64,000 nucleotides of DNA from Heliopora coerulea. Lineage: Eukaryota; Cnidaria; Anthozoa; Scleralcyonacea; Helioporidae. Of this stretch, positions 38,101 to 53,100 are shown piece by piece; the first letter of the stretch is position 1, and each line of letters begins with the position of its first letter. The notes beneath the pieces were generated by a model. It had not been told where the DNA came from. It was given only the letters and a program-made list of their open reading frames with translations, and made no database searches. A program made the translations under genes and the position numbers. Where the stretch lies: positions 248,001 to 312,000 of the forward strand of contig JASJOG010000100.1 in assembly GCA_030142905.1 (NCBI GenBank), written 5' to 3'.

Positions 38101-41100
38101 TGATTTCTGCTCGGTTGATCCTTACCGAGCATTCATATGGTGGTGCTAATGCCGCAGATAGGAACTGGTCACATTGTAATATTTTGCATTAAATAACAAG
38201 ATTACGAAGAGAACTTCCCAGTGTTGAATCACTTAACGGAAGCCTTCTGTAGCTGTTCTAGGTAGTCTGTTTATTTTTTTTTTCTACCATTTAATCTTCT
38301 CTGCCTGTCGCCCTTATCAACCGGTCTAAAATACCTGTCTCTGTCTTATCAGCAAGGCTGCCTTTTCTAGCTCTCTTATCTGTATCTCATATCCATCTCC
38401 ATGTATTTATATTCAGCTGTCTGCTTTATCTTCATGTCTGTCTTATGTATCTGTTTTTCGTATCCAGTCGTCTGTCTAATCTGCCTGCCTTTATCTCACT
38501 TGTATACCTTATCTACATGCTTTTGCTTTACCGTGGCAAAGGACTAACTTCGTTATAAGGAGGTCCTTCTTGATAAACTTATCAGGTCCAACATTCTGTA
38601 CGTGCAAGAAGTTATAACAACCAGTGACAACTGAGAAACCACCCACTTGAAATTAATAAAAGACGACAATTTTTAACCATTCCACAGGTTACCTTTGCGC
38701 GGCGTAGATAACGTACGATGTTCCATCTGCATACACATTTCTTGGTCATCTCGACCACGAAGCGCCACATTAGGAACTCGTTAGAAGTCCCCTCTTCAGG
38801 AAACTTCCAAGCAAGCAACATCATCTACAAGCCTTCGTAACTACAGCTAATGACAGGGAACAACTAGTACATCGTCGTGATATGTAACATTTTGAACAAA
38901 GGTTACCGAAATTAAATTTTTACGTCGTTGAAAGAGTCGGTGATACGTTCTCTGTTTCACGGATAGTGCATGTTGTGAAATCCGTATGGACATTCCGTGT
39001 CATTTGAAACCACACGTTACACGTAGATCACAGGCACCAGGATCGTTTCTTGTGCAGTCAGGCGACAAGCGATTTGAATAATAGTTGAATAAATTGTCTT
39101 TTTCCCTTCGTAAAAGGAAACGTAGCCTGCGTAGATTATATATTAAATTCAAGCAACAATCACTAAGACGCTTCAAATTCGTCCCATACGACCTCAGCTA
39201 CCTTTGGCGAAACTCTTTCGCTTGTAAACAATAGAGGCTGTGGTGCCCAGTCAAGTTAAATCCATAAGCCAAACCAGACAATTGTTAGTTCATAATTGGT
39301 TGGCTTGGAATTTCGAAATAAGCTTTTCGCACAGAAAGACGCTAAGTTTCATTAAGGTGGCTTGTTACAGTTTATTGAAAAGTGAAATAATGCAGGTTAT
39401 AACGACAAAAAGAATGGATAACAATTTTTGTTGTGGGAACGATAGATAACGTGAAAAGTAGAAAAAATTTTTAGCATCAATTATAATTTTTACAATCTAA
39501 TATCTTTCGTATTATATGCTGGGCTTTGATATTTGTTACACGTTTACGATTTTCGCCAGGTGATTCTATCGCCGATACTTAGAAGAGTGTTGAAGCAGTT
39601 GCTATGGTAACAATGACGTTTACAAATTGGCTACTAGTTACAGTTCCACCTAATTTAACTTGTAAAAGACTGACCCCAATTATTTTTGTTAACATTGAAG
39701 TTTTTGTCTTGTAAGCAGGCAATAAACAAACCTACATATACAAATCAATTCTGTGTTACCTACGGTTTTTCACAGATAAAACAAGCACGATTTTTCCAGT
39801 AAAAAGTGCTTGACATTACAGACTTAAAAAAAAGAATATTTTTAGAAGAAAGTGGTGATAATCACCATTGTCGTTTACGACTAAAATCGTGCTAGATGGT
39901 AATAAGATGGCTTTTTGAGACGTCACTGTCGCATAGCAACATTTTGATTCCTTTTATCGGTCCAACTTTTGGATTCGCAAAATTCTATTTTTAAGGTCTA
40001 AATAGGATTCTTCAAATATTCAAGAACCTGTATCCAGCCATCTTAATTTTTTTAAAAGTTTCTCTTTTACCTGAGAACGTACACGATGGGTCGTAATGCA
40101 ATAAAGTGACCATCAGGCTTCTTCCATGGGTTCTTGTAAAAATCCACTCGACTCTTGCGCTCCAGTTTGCAGTCCATTTTGGAAACCAGCCGTCGAGACT
40201 ACACGCAGGCTATGCTGGACTCACATAACTTTTTTTCTTATTATTGATGCTCCCAATAAACCGTGCTATGTTGCTTTTCAGTTACGACGTTATAGACACT
40301 TCGGATTCTGAGTCGAAATCCCCGCCCATGCTATCCCCAGCTCGAAGACATGTCAACGAGGTACGTATTTATTATCTCTGCCCGTTAACGTTGCCACATT
40401 AGCACCGAACTTTGACCAACTGAAGGGCGTCTTAGAGCAAACCACGGTCGTGGTCTTTCCCAGATAATCACTAATGAAAAAACAGCTTTATTATTCCGAC
40501 TATTTGTAGTAGCAGGAGTCTAGGCTTTTTTATGGAGGTGGGGTGGGGTAAGTGTAGGGGTGTCACAAACTTGCAAAACTGCGCAATATTTCCCATCCAA
40601 CTTTGAGAAGCCACGGCTGTGTATGGACTTAGCATAAGTGATTTTGCAAACTGTTTAGACATTGATCGATTATATCCCACGATGTTAGCTGTATACTTAC
40701 TGCTTAGATATTCATACACTTATCGACGTAGACTCTCAATGTTTTAAAGCGATTTTGCATCGGGTCGTTCACCTTTCCCCCAGTCAGTGTTGTTTACGTG
40801 CGACTCTACCATATTCGTATCTAATGGTCGATTTGGAGAAAGTGGTTTACCGAAAAGTATGTGAGCGTTTCTTAAAACGAAAGGTTGGAAAAAATCAGTC
40901 GTATCGGACTGTAAAAATGTTTACGTGAAGCGAAAGGACAGAACCGGACTGATAACCGTGACATGTTAGCCATTAGAATTCCAAATGTCTGTTTTAGAGA
41001 CTTTGCAATTTACGTGAACTAATGAATCGACGAAACCAATATCAGTGTTCCTTTCTTGAAACAATCGGAGTATTTGGTTAAAGAATTGCAGCGTTTAAAG

Positions 41101-44100
41101 GCGTATAACTTTAACACGACTTAAAGTCTGAACAATTGGCCTTCGGCTGTTCGGTACACATTTCTACAAAGTCATTCAGCATATTCCTAAAGTACAGTGC
41201 AGTTGAACCGTTCTATCTTACACCTAACAAGTTATGGTATTATAGCCACACTTTCGTTACATATGGAAAGATTCAGATTAAAAGTCTATGGATCGCTTTG
41301 CAGGTCATAACATCGACTGCATGTTTATTAATTCTGTTTCTAACCAGCGGAAACGTGCTAGGTGTGAAGTTGATGAGTCTTTCAATATTTCCGTTAGATG
41401 TGAACTAAGGCAAGTGGGGAAGGAGGCGAAATAAACGGGACACTAACAATGCAATCATCCTCTGGGTAACATGAGGAGAAAATGTCATGAAATGACCAAT
41501 GAAATTTTTTCTTCACGTTACCCTGAGGATGATTCTGGAAAAGAATCGAAACACTACACACCCTCACGGATATCGAGCGTTAAGTTGTCGCGAGAATCTT
41601 TCATGCTTTTTAATTGGATTAAACGAGCATACTGTTCCTAGTTGACTCAATAGCTCAATTGGTCGAGCAGCAGTCCGGTTACCCGAAGATGCAAGTTCGA
41701 ATCCCGCTCTGCTCAAGTTTTTTAGTTCACTTTAGCAGTGTAGGTCAATTCATGAAATTTTCTCTTAAAAACACAAACCTCCCCTAATTTAAGTTCATCA
41801 TCAAAAGGTTACTTATACTTTCGACATACCCTCTTAAGTGGTACAATGCCTCACCAAAATTTTATAATTTTTCAAACAACCGCTTATGTCTATTTCCTGT
41901 TTGCATCAATTGGTAGCTCAAGTGAACGCCCTCTGAGCAGCTTGTTCCTTGAGTTTCTCCAGCAGCAAAAAATATTCAACTTCAGAGACAGTTTTACAAT
42001 GACATGAACATTTTGTACTGGCAAGAAGACTTCATTTCAAACATTCCCTTCGTCTTCTTGCAGATTTTTGTTGTTGAAAAAACTAGGTATGGAACAATTG
42101 ATAAATAAAACTGCAGCAAACAAGAGTCGACGTAATCCATATACATATACAACATAAAACGATATAGAATCTGCTACAAATAAAAAATCCTGTTAGGATG
42201 TAACCACTTATTTGATATTTCGGCCTGATGAGAAGTATGTTTAGCACTAGCCGAGTTGGTGGTTTCAACTAGATTCTAGTGCTCCCTCATATCCTGCAAA
42301 CAAAATAATAGATCATACGGGATTTTCTTCACTAAGTATAGCGGCTGGCCAAAAGCCTTTATCTGTCGTTTAGTTACAATGGCCACTCTGACTCTGGTGT
42401 AAGGACCTCTCTGCAATTTATACAGTTTATTCTCGTTTGAAGCAAATGATTCAGCCTGAGCCTTCGTGCATGAAATGCACTGCGCAGTCATTCTAGGTAA
42501 AAACAAACATGTCCAAAACTTTTGGGTTTTTAATGAAATTATATTATTAACGCGAAATGCAGGCTACGTCCGAATTTAGTTGCTCGAATATCAATGAATC
42601 ATTAAGGAAGAGAAATAGGAAACTCAGAAATAAAAATAGGAAACTCAGAAATAAAAATAAGCGGAAAAGTAGCCAGGAGAATCATGGAAGCATGCTTTCC
42701 CAGAAAGTTTTGAAATTGTAAAATTTGCAAACGACAATTTTCTGCATTTTGGTCAACGAAAGTTGACATTTGTAAAGAACGTACTGGTACATGTATTTCT
42801 GGGAACTTGCTATACCCCATTGCTGCGACAGGCTAAAACATATCCATGAACACATAAAGTATGTAGTTGAATTACGAGTTCAAGAGCCTCTAATGGTAAA
42901 GTCTCCTTTAAACGCAGAATGAAATGTGCATCAGTATAAAAATGAGTGGTGAGCAGTAGAGAAAGGTGGAGTTAATTAAGCACAGGCCAAAGGCACGTCT
43001 GTTCGTGTAGCGTGAAAAATGAAAAAGTCAAATAATCAACCCGAATGAATGTCGAGTTGGTGATTGTTAGGGTGACGTAATATATTAAAAGGACACCGTG
43101 TTTACCAAGTGTTATTAAAATGGTTATGTGCCGACAAATTCGTGAATGTATCGGCAAACTTTCTTTGCATGAGAAGATAGGGAGGCAAATTCCCCCTCCC
43201 CCCACCTTGGCTAAGCAACTATATATGACCGTACTTTTTTCTGTACCCGGCTCGTTAAAAATAAAATACCAAAGTTCAGATAATTTAATAGAGAAAAATT
43301 ACTAAAGTTGTCTCAAAGCATTTGGAAGTTGGAGTGATACCTAATAATTTTTAACATTTGAATTGATGTTTTAATATATTCGCAAGTCCGAATCGTCTTA
43401 AATATATGCACCTTTCCCATTCAGATCAGTCCTCTTACGCCTGTGTTAATCTTTTTCTGTTATTAGATGAATGGCATTTTGAACGACGAAGGACTTCTCG
43501 ACGTAAAGTGAGAATTTGTTTCGTTTCTTTAGAAAAATTGAACTGTTTTAATAACTGAAAATTCGTCTCGGTTTTCTATTTATCTGCGGGATGCACGCAA
43601 GTTTAGGCGACTCGGGCCAAACTGCAATACTAAAAGTCAGAAAAACTACAAACCGAATAACTTGTTTTCGTAAACATACAGAGAATAAAGCATACTTCAG
43701 TTGACAAAAAATATATTCGTAGCCAACCCATAACACATCTGACAATCATTAAAAGAAGAAAGCAGAATTAGAATAAGACTGAAAAGTTCCTTTTATACTC
43801 CACAAACCTAACAGTTAGCTCAGCCTTAAATTAACATTGTCTGCCGTAGGCCACAGTAAAATCAAAAAGTCGGACGCGGACCGAAAATAGTTGATGGGAT
43901 CCATAGGTTTATTAAGACAGGCCAGTTAACGTCAGTCGGTGACCTACTGACAACCACCAACTTAATAAAGACAAGTAGAAGTTTTCGATTACCTTTCGAT
44001 ACCAAGTTGCCCAAGTACGGCTACCAACACTTGTGACTCATCAAATCCCTTCCTATCTAGCAAGTGGCATGAAGGCTTTCGATCGTTGTTGGCTGTGTGA

Positions 44101-47100
44101 GGTATCCTCCCGACGGTACCTCGACGTGGAGATTATAAATATGCCTAGTTAACTGTTCTTAATTTATTGATGGGAAATTTGAGACGTTCCCTGATTTTAA
44201 CATATATAATCGTAATGAGCTTTCAACTGGCAGTCTGGAGTCATAAAATATTTTATATTATAACTTCAACTCCCACCTATACAAGTTGAATTTGTTCTTA
44301 TTTTTTTTTCATAGAATTCGACCGAATGAAAACGGACAGTTTGGTTTAAATTTCAAGGTAAATCTTGGCAGAGCTCATTTTCTTTAATAACCGCTCTATA
44401 AAGTCTGACTTCCTGTTACGGGGAACAATGTGCACCAACAGTATTTTCGCCATCGAAGAGGTGTTCTCTTATGGTAGGTCGACGAAGATTCTGGAGAACG
44501 GATCACGACAAAATTGACAAAGCGACCAATCTCGTTCTTATTTTCGTTCTCGAAATTGACCAACTCGCATTTACAAGGTGTACAACCACACGTTAGCAAG
44601 AGGTGCGCGATCAGTTTTCCCAAGGCATACAATCTCATTCAAATTTTACATTTAGCCAATAAACAAGAAGGACAAAATTGCAGTAGCGGTATTCAGACCT
44701 CTTATTTCAGGGAGAAGGGCATTCACCCTGGGAAAAAGTTTATTTTTGATCTGCTTAACATTCTTAAAACAACCAACCAAGTTACTGATCTAGGAATGGT
44801 CTATTTATTGATATGACAATGGCATGCCAGTACTGTAGCACATATCAATTTGACAATACAATGCTTTTAGTGAAACCAACATAACCGTTTACCGGTATAT
44901 TGAATAACATGTACGTTTGGAGACATAGATGCGTTACTAATAATAAAATATTGAGTTGGAAAGAAATTTTCCTTCATTTGCATCCTGTGAACAATGGTAA
45001 AGAGTGAGCTATTTACTGGAATTAAAGTGTAACATTTTGTATTTTCATTTCTGATCAGTCTGTTATTGTACTTGTCAGGTGTGTCAAACTGAAAATTTCA
45101 AAGCTCAGTATGCCAGTGTATCAATATGTTGTAGTCGGTATTATATACTGTATATACAGTATATCGGTTATGTCTCAAACCAACTCACCTTGCAATGGAT
45201 ATATTTTATGCAGGACACGACTCCCGTCGCAAGCGAGTTCTCAAAAAGTGTACCAATGATTTGGATTAAATTTTCGATAGACAGAAATATTATCTAAGTC
45301 TGATGCGCTATATATATTGTGTTGCGAAGTTGTTCTCGTGGCTAAATCGACGAGTTGTTTGTTCCTTGTCTAAGTCTTTGATACTGTGTTCTCTGCAATT
45401 GGTTTGGTATCGGCTCCCATTACAGAAGGTATCCTTTTACAAGAAGTCATGAATATAGCATATACAGAGGCGTCATCAATGCAAAATTGTGTCTATCTAT
45501 GGAAGATGTGTCCTCACAGGAGGCATCCCGAAGTAGAGCTTCGACTACATTTGCAACTCATACGAGTAAGTTGTCAGAAGTTCATTTAACCACGGTTCGT
45601 GGAAATAGATGAGAAAATTTTTTAGGACAGCGTACAGGCAAGAAACATACCTTCAAATTCCGTTGTCGACTGTCTTTGATACGAAAAACAATGAAAAATT
45701 TGATGCTTCAATTTAATTTTGAGGGTTAAATTATACAGTACTACAGTCAGTTAAGAGTTACTTCAAGTAAGGAGAGAATGTCAGTCTTGTGTACTGCGAG
45801 TATGGTACACGTAGTTGGTCGAGGTGAAAGAAAAGGGAATGTTTTGCCTCCGTCGTTGACGGTTGAAGTTCCTTGGGCTCTTAATACAGTATTCATATGA
45901 GCAACTACTCGGTCAAATAGCATAACCTTATTAATTGCATTGTTTTGTGGTATATTTTTTAACGCAGGGAGGTGCAGAGCAAAAACTCAAACCGATTGTC
46001 ACTCAAATAGCGCCGAACTCACCGGTGAGTAGCAATTGCTAATATGAAAAAAACGTTAAGTTACAAAATTGTTTATTATGTAAGGAAGAACTTGGGATGT
46101 AAAAAATGAGGCATGGGCAACGGAAAAAATGCTGACTGAAGGACAGAGGCAATTAATAACCCACCCCCCAACAAAACCCCAAAACAAAACAGTGTATTAT
46201 GCAGTTAATTTATGAGAACAAAGAATAAACGGGGCTTTAGTTTATACGGGTTCCTGATAAAAAATTTTGCAAAACCCAATACCTAGTGAAAGGAGACACT
46301 TGACGCGGCTGACATAAACTTTGATGGTAATATCTACGTAACAGAAAGCTTTAGGTGGTTCCTTGTAGTCCAACATGCCTGCCAACACTTTCAAAGAGTG
46401 AGCAATAAAACAAAATCCGAAGATATTGGCATTAGAACCAGAGATTTGCGCAGATTAGACATGGAGCTTTACTTCAACTTTTTGCAGTTTGATTTGAAAT
46501 CAAGTCGAAATATCGTAAACTTTTGTGGCTTTGCAAGATGTTTCCTTTTACTTGAACAGCCTTCTGAAACCGTCTTTACGCTTCAGTGATGTCACTTCTT
46601 TAAGTGAAGGGTACGTTTATCCAAGAAAAGATGCTGAACAATGTTAATACAATACGTTCAGAAATGGTTGTTCTTCATTTCTAACCTGAATCTATATTTA
46701 ACACCTTTTTCGTCATTTTCGTGGATTGACAGGATTTATAATTCTCGTACCGTTGATCCAGCTATTTCGAAAAACCCCTCGCCTTGTAGATCATAGAATC
46801 TAATTTCTTGCTCATGTTCTTTATTCCGATGTACAGGGACGGACGGCGCAGTAGGGCAAACGCGGACGCGAACTGCGGGGTCGGATTGCTTTTGGAGACC
46901 AGAAAAGGAGGGGAACCTTTTATACGAATTTTCCAGCTAGAAATATCGAGAAAAGTAGGAAAAGTTGCGGGGAAGACCACGGGCAAGTCGGTCATGCAAA
47001 ATGCACCAATCTATATCAAATGTCATGTACTGAAGGTTTCGATTGCTCTAAAGTGCGACTGGTAAAATTTGAGACGGGCGTTTCGTGGTCGGTGATCATG

Positions 47101-50100
47101 TGATAACTGTTTTGTAGGCTGTATCTCTGGCCGAATCTTGACAGTACTAGGAAAAATGAATGGAAGGCCCTCGTTTCTTTTTGCCCAAGGGTTAAATTGT
47201 TGTGAGTTTGCCCATGCTCATGTGAAAACGACAATCAAGGCTAAAACTACCTGGGACAGTGACGCAAATGACTTCCTGCTAACCGTACCAAAGACACAAG
47301 AGGGAATACCGCTAACTCTCCCTCAAAAAATATTGCTTCATTCCATTGTGTCAGATCGCGGTGGGCCTGGTAGAAACTTACAAGAGGAGGAGGGTGGAAA
47401 AGGTATTCGTTTTTAAGTGTTGCCCCAATATTTTTGGCCACGATAGTGATCGAGGTTAGTGTTGCTGATTTGGATGTTTATGGTGTTTTGAAGGCAAGCA
47501 TGTGCGAACCACAACTTCAAGAAGGTGATGAAATAGTTTACATTAACGGCAGAACTGCAGAAAAACTAAGCCATGAAGAGGTAAATGAGTTTTTCTGTTT
47601 AATTCAAGGAAGAATTTGCTTCAAGTAATGAAAACCTTTTCTAATGTTTTTTCTGAAAGTTTATTTGAAACCATTTCTACCAGATCTGCTGTCTTATTCG
47701 ATCTATTGGCCAGTCTCTGGACAAAACGTTGAAGCTGTCCGTTCGTCCATATGGTAAATACTTGAATTGATTCTATGGTTAATCACGTCATTCGTTGGCT
47801 TATTTATTTAAGTTTGTAGAGCTTTTCCTTTCGAAGTCTTTGTTGGAACATTTTACTAATATTGTAACGAACGTTAAGAAGCATGCTATTCTTCAATTTG
47901 GTTTTTGTTTCCGCCATGAGCAGACCGGGTTTTTAATTCAGACAACTCAGGAACCAATCGAATAGCAGCCTTTCGTAAATATGAGATAAAAACGTCTATC
48001 TAGTTTTGATCTTGTTTAATAAAAATACTTAGAAACGAATATTTTCTTTATTACTAAGCATATTCATGCAAGATGTGAATACTTCCTACCCGTTGTATCA
48101 AGAGGTATTCGTCAAATAGTCCTAATGATTTCTCGAATAAGCATCCGGGGCACTTATTTAAAATTTGGGTTCTTAAAGGGGGGCGCTTAATCGAAGTGGG
48201 AGAGGGGCTTAGTAAAAAAATAAGACTCGCGGTTTCTCCATGAATGCATCATTTAGTTCAAGAAAATGCAATGAAAGTGTACTGTACGGATGTTCACTCT
48301 CGCATAGTTCGACCGTTGAGTTGAATTCCTGGTTTGCCACTTCTTGATCGATAGTGTTATTGTTTTTTTTCTCTCTCGATTAAGCACTATTGACGCTTCA
48401 GCTATGAGTTTTAGGGTTGCTCAATGGATGGGTTTGTTATTTGATGGGATGTGCGCTTATTCGAGGAGGAGCCACTTATTTGAGCTCGGTATTTAACAGG
48501 GTCGCTTAACCCTAAGCCAGCCAATTGTTTTTTATGCGACCTTTCGTATGTTCTTCGGATATTCATATAGTGTAGAAAGTTCATATTCGCAGTTTGTCTT
48601 CTTCCTGTTCAGCAGTATAAAGTGGTTCTCCTTGCACTAACTCAGGACATTTTACTTGCGGAATCTCACTTTGTTTTTTGACAGCAATCATTTCATCTAG
48701 CAACTTTTCATTTAATATGTTCCTGTATATCACGATGATTTCATTGAAAATTGGACATCTGTTAAAGCTTTGTCCATACTTGTTTTGACTCGAAATGGCT
48801 ACGCATGGAGACTATTGCTCAAAATTTGCCACAGGCTAGTTCCACCGTGGTTAAACGTATTTGACGACCAAAATTTGCTTAAATACACGCACCAAACTGA
48901 CAAACAAACTTCTTCAGAAGTGTAGCATCAACACGAGACGTGGAAAAAATTGGGTGTAACAGACCTCGTTTTTCTCTACTTTTTAATTCGAAAACAAAAA
49001 AAGAAAGCCATAACTGATTTATCTATGATATTTATTGGTGTTAGAGAGTATTAATAACCACGAAATCGACAGCTCTACCCATGAAGATATTTCAACCCAG
49101 TTGCTGACATCCGTGGCGCAAATCAAACAGGTACCTTGTTAATCAAATGTTGGATAAGTTTCTGTAAAGTTAATATTATTAATCTTATTTGTTAAATTAG
49201 ACATAATGACAGTCTGTAAAACTGGACTCTATTTATACTCACAAAGCTTATTGTTTATGAATAATGTGTTGAATTCAGTGTTTCATTGTTCTTGTAATTA
49301 GATATTAGGTATAATTATTCACTGTTGAGGAATCTGTGACATACTGAGATTGAGTTTGTCTGACGGAGTGAACATGTAATGTGAACGAATTGAGAAATAA
49401 ATGTTAAAAAAAGGATAGATACAGTCCCATCGATTGCGCTCTAAGTAAACTGTGAACCAGAGCAGAATTTACTAAGGTTCTGCGACATCAAATCAAAATT
49501 GAACAAATGTTTTATTTCGTTATTTTGACTTTTTTTCTCTTTTGGTCGTATGTTTTTGCGTTGACTGAGTTGCCTAGCAACTAAGTAGCACCATGCCGAT
49601 CGTATATTGTGTAGTTGACTTAAGACAAATTTCACTGGAATAATCCAGTCGACCATTCGTTACTGTGTAATAATCACGATAGTTAACGAACGTATAAAGA
49701 AAAGAACCGAATGTGATGTTTGGTCATATGGCTCAGTTTTATGGATTTTCCTTGAATGTTGAATTTTTGCTCCAAAGTTAAACGATTGGATGTTTCTTTA
49801 ACTTGTGTCCGAGATTGTATTTTTGACATCTTTATATTTTTGAGTATTTCTTTACATCTAGGGACTTGAAAATGGAGACTTGTTGGCTTTCTATGTGGTA
49901 AGCATTTATCGCTTCTCTTCCATTGTCTTTTTTGTACCAGTTTTGGTGAGAAATTGGAAGTAAACGTTGACTTGTAGATGCCGAATGAGAAGTATCTGTA
50001 GATTGATATGTTTTGGTTGCAATTTACGGAAGGCAATCCGGCGAGCGAACGGACGAACGAATCAACGTATGAACAAACGAACAAATGAAAAAAGAAAGAA

Positions 50101-53100
50101 ATGAAGGAACAAAAGAAAAAAACAAACAAACAAACTGACAAACAATTACAGTCGTTCTCAGTGGTCTGATTGTGCTCGAACGATAATCGGTTTGGCAATC
50201 GGAATCGGGGCGACTATCTATAATTTTCCGCTTGTGAAAAACATTTTTGAGAGATTTCAGAGATAGAACGTTGCAAACAACTTTAAATGTTTTCTAAACG
50301 TAGAACTTGTTTATGTTGCTTGCAGGGCAAACAAACAATGAATTCCGTTCGTATAGCTTGATCTGGTTCCTAGCCTGTTTCTGTTGCGGCAATGTTATAT
50401 GAACCAAGTTCTTTAATTTCATACATTATATCAACTTGGAAAGTTTCGAGAGATTTCTGTTCATAGTTCAGAAGAAGTACTGGATTTTAGATTGGTCAAG
50501 GTTCTGTTTTTTATCATATTTAACCTCATCATACTCTTCATTTGCATATTACAATAAGATCAATGAATCAAGAGCGAAGGTAGAAGTGCGAAGTACTCAG
50601 TTATTTTAAGCGTCCTTCCTTATCGGTCCAAGAAAGATTTTTAGGTTAGGGGCGCTTTGATGAAAACTTGGTATCATAACGAAATTGGATCGTGAAGTTT
50701 TCCAAACCTGCCACTTTTGAAAACAGCTATTTCGTGGATCTATTTTACCCGATTGGAATCTCGAGGGTTAAAGACTGTCTTCAAGGAGTTCGGAGTTTAA
50801 GCGAGTGAAGTCTTGAGCGATATGATCCAAGTCTATTTTAAAATGTCAGCTTGTATCCGTGTGCTGGTCATTATCATCACACAAAAGTTGTATAGATAAT
50901 TCATACTGCGCAATAAGTAACAGGTACGAATTAGTAAGTCCATATGAACTATGCTGTATTTATAAGTAATTGTTTTGTTTTCCAGGACATGTATAAACGA
51001 AAACCTGGGTTGCCAGCTGAGGTTGCTCATTATCCGGAAAACAAAGTGAAGAATAGATATCGGGATATTTTACCATGTAAGTGTGGGGAGCCTTCAGTTG
51101 TTTGTGTTAGTATAAACAGACCAAAAGATTTCAGTCTTTCCCTGAACTTACCTGAACTAAATGCGTAGATCCGTATGTTTAATAAGCGATTAATATTAAT
51201 ACTGTGTTAAGTGTTTATCCCTTGTTTTGATCTGGTTTGTGATTTAAACGTTGAATTTTTCGTGCGTTGAATCATGGACACATTAGACTCGTCATAGTTC
51301 GACAAATTTCAAGGTTCGATTTATAAATCGAATTTGTCATGTATCGAATTAAATTGTTGTGCTTATGATGATAATGTCCATGCTCAGCAAATCTCAAACA
51401 GTATATTACGTTGTGTTCGATTATTCTTAGCTAGGCCGCTCATGAGATTCGACACTTAATAAATTCAACTTTTGAATTTACGTCCAACCTCTGTCATTAT
51501 TATATCTGTCCTGCATGCTGCTGAATTATACTTTTCAGACTAGCAAATTCCCTTTCGTCGTGTTTTGCCGTCGTTTACCGTAAGAATGGACAAGTGAGAT
51601 TATTTTCCATCACCCTGTTCTCATTCAGGGTATGCATGACACTCACCTTTCTTGATGTAAGTGTTTTTTTGTCCTCTTCAAAAAACATCTTCCCGCTGAA
51701 TTCGGCCTCTTGAGGTTCTGAGTGACCGAGTTCGGCCGTCCGTAGCACTGAAGTGTGGGTAATACGGACAAACAACCAAGATAAACTTGATCCGTAACCG
51801 CTACTAGTCAAATACTTCATCTGATCACCTGGGACTCACTAATTGGGCCGAACTAGCCTGTTGTTTTATAATTTTTTTGTAGCGCAATGTTTTCAACTTA
51901 ACTAGCGTAAGTCAAGTTGTTTGGACCATATTTTAAATCTGGGATTAAACATTCGTCTGATTAAATTTAAACCATAATATTTTCCAATTATTCACCGAAG
52001 TGGAAGTGGATAATAGCATAACTTTACCGAGATACGAGCCGACACTGAGGTGAATAAGCCACTGAAGTAAAATGGCAAGCTCGAAATTTTTTAATCCTCC
52101 CAAGAAAATGGACAAGACGTAGGAGTTAAAACTTAAAGGATTAATAATACTAAGCAAAATAGTTCGCACAAAGTTTTGGTGCATTTATTACTAAAAAATG
52201 TGCCTGTGAGCACTGATATATACACCAAATTTTGTCCTTTTTTGTGCACTTTGGTACCGCAATCTCGTTTGTCACAAAAGTACGTGCGGGATAACAAAAT
52301 GGATTAACTATATCTTTTTAACAAGAACGGTTTTGATATCTGCAGATGACTTCAACAGAGTTGTAATTAACGGGGAAAATGACTATATCAACGCAAGTCA
52401 TGTTAAGGTATGTGTATAGTGGTGGTATGGTCGTAAGTCATATTCAAGTATGTATTTGATGGAGGAATGGTCGTATATCCTTTAAAGGTGTGTGTAATGG
52501 TGGAATGGTCGTAAGTCATGTAAAGGTGTATATAATAGTAGAATGGTCTTAAGTTATGTAATAATATGTGTATAGTGGTGGAATGATTGCAAGTCATGTT
52601 CAAGGATGTAATTAATGGTTGAGTGGTTGTAAGTGATGTAAAGGTGTGTGTAATGGTGGAATGATCGTAAGTCATGTAAAGGTGTATGTAATAGTGGAAT
52701 GGTCATACGTCATGTAAAGGTATGTGTATAACAGTGGAATGGTCGTAAGTCATGTTCAAATTTGTATTTAATGGTGGAATGGTCGTAAGTCATGTGAAGG
52801 TGTATACAATAGTGGAATGGTTGTACGTCATCTAAAGGTATGTATATAATGGTGGAATGGTCATAAGTCATGTAAAGGTGTGTGTAATAGTGGAATGGTC
52901 ATAAATCATGTAAAGATATTTATATAACGGTAGGATGGTTGTAAATCATGTAAAGGTATGTCTAATGGTGGGTTGGTCATATTATGTGGGTCTAGACCAG
53001 AGTGAAGTGCTTACATGACGTGTCTCTTTCTTCTGAAGTCATTATCCTGAAAAGATTAAGCAACCCTGTTTTAACAGGAAATGGTGTTTACATTCAACAC

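Larger units (their letters stand above)
40361..43466 (+). other. Intron 16
   Basis: 3.1 kb containing one retrozyme-like unit (41480-41765) and a short 22-nt tandem duplication (42614-42657). Nothing else recognised. Confidence 0.55.

Noticed and set aside
45142..45163. 22-nt perfect AT-rich palindrome
   Set aside because: Short and isolated; consistent with chance in TA-rich intron sequence.
52403..52675. 90-aa minus ORF with His/Thr-rich repeats
   Set aside because: Antisense reading of the splice-donor minisatellite.
52408..52981. CRISPR-like array
   Set aside because: Units are contiguous without unique spacers and derive from a splice site; eukaryotic minisatellite.
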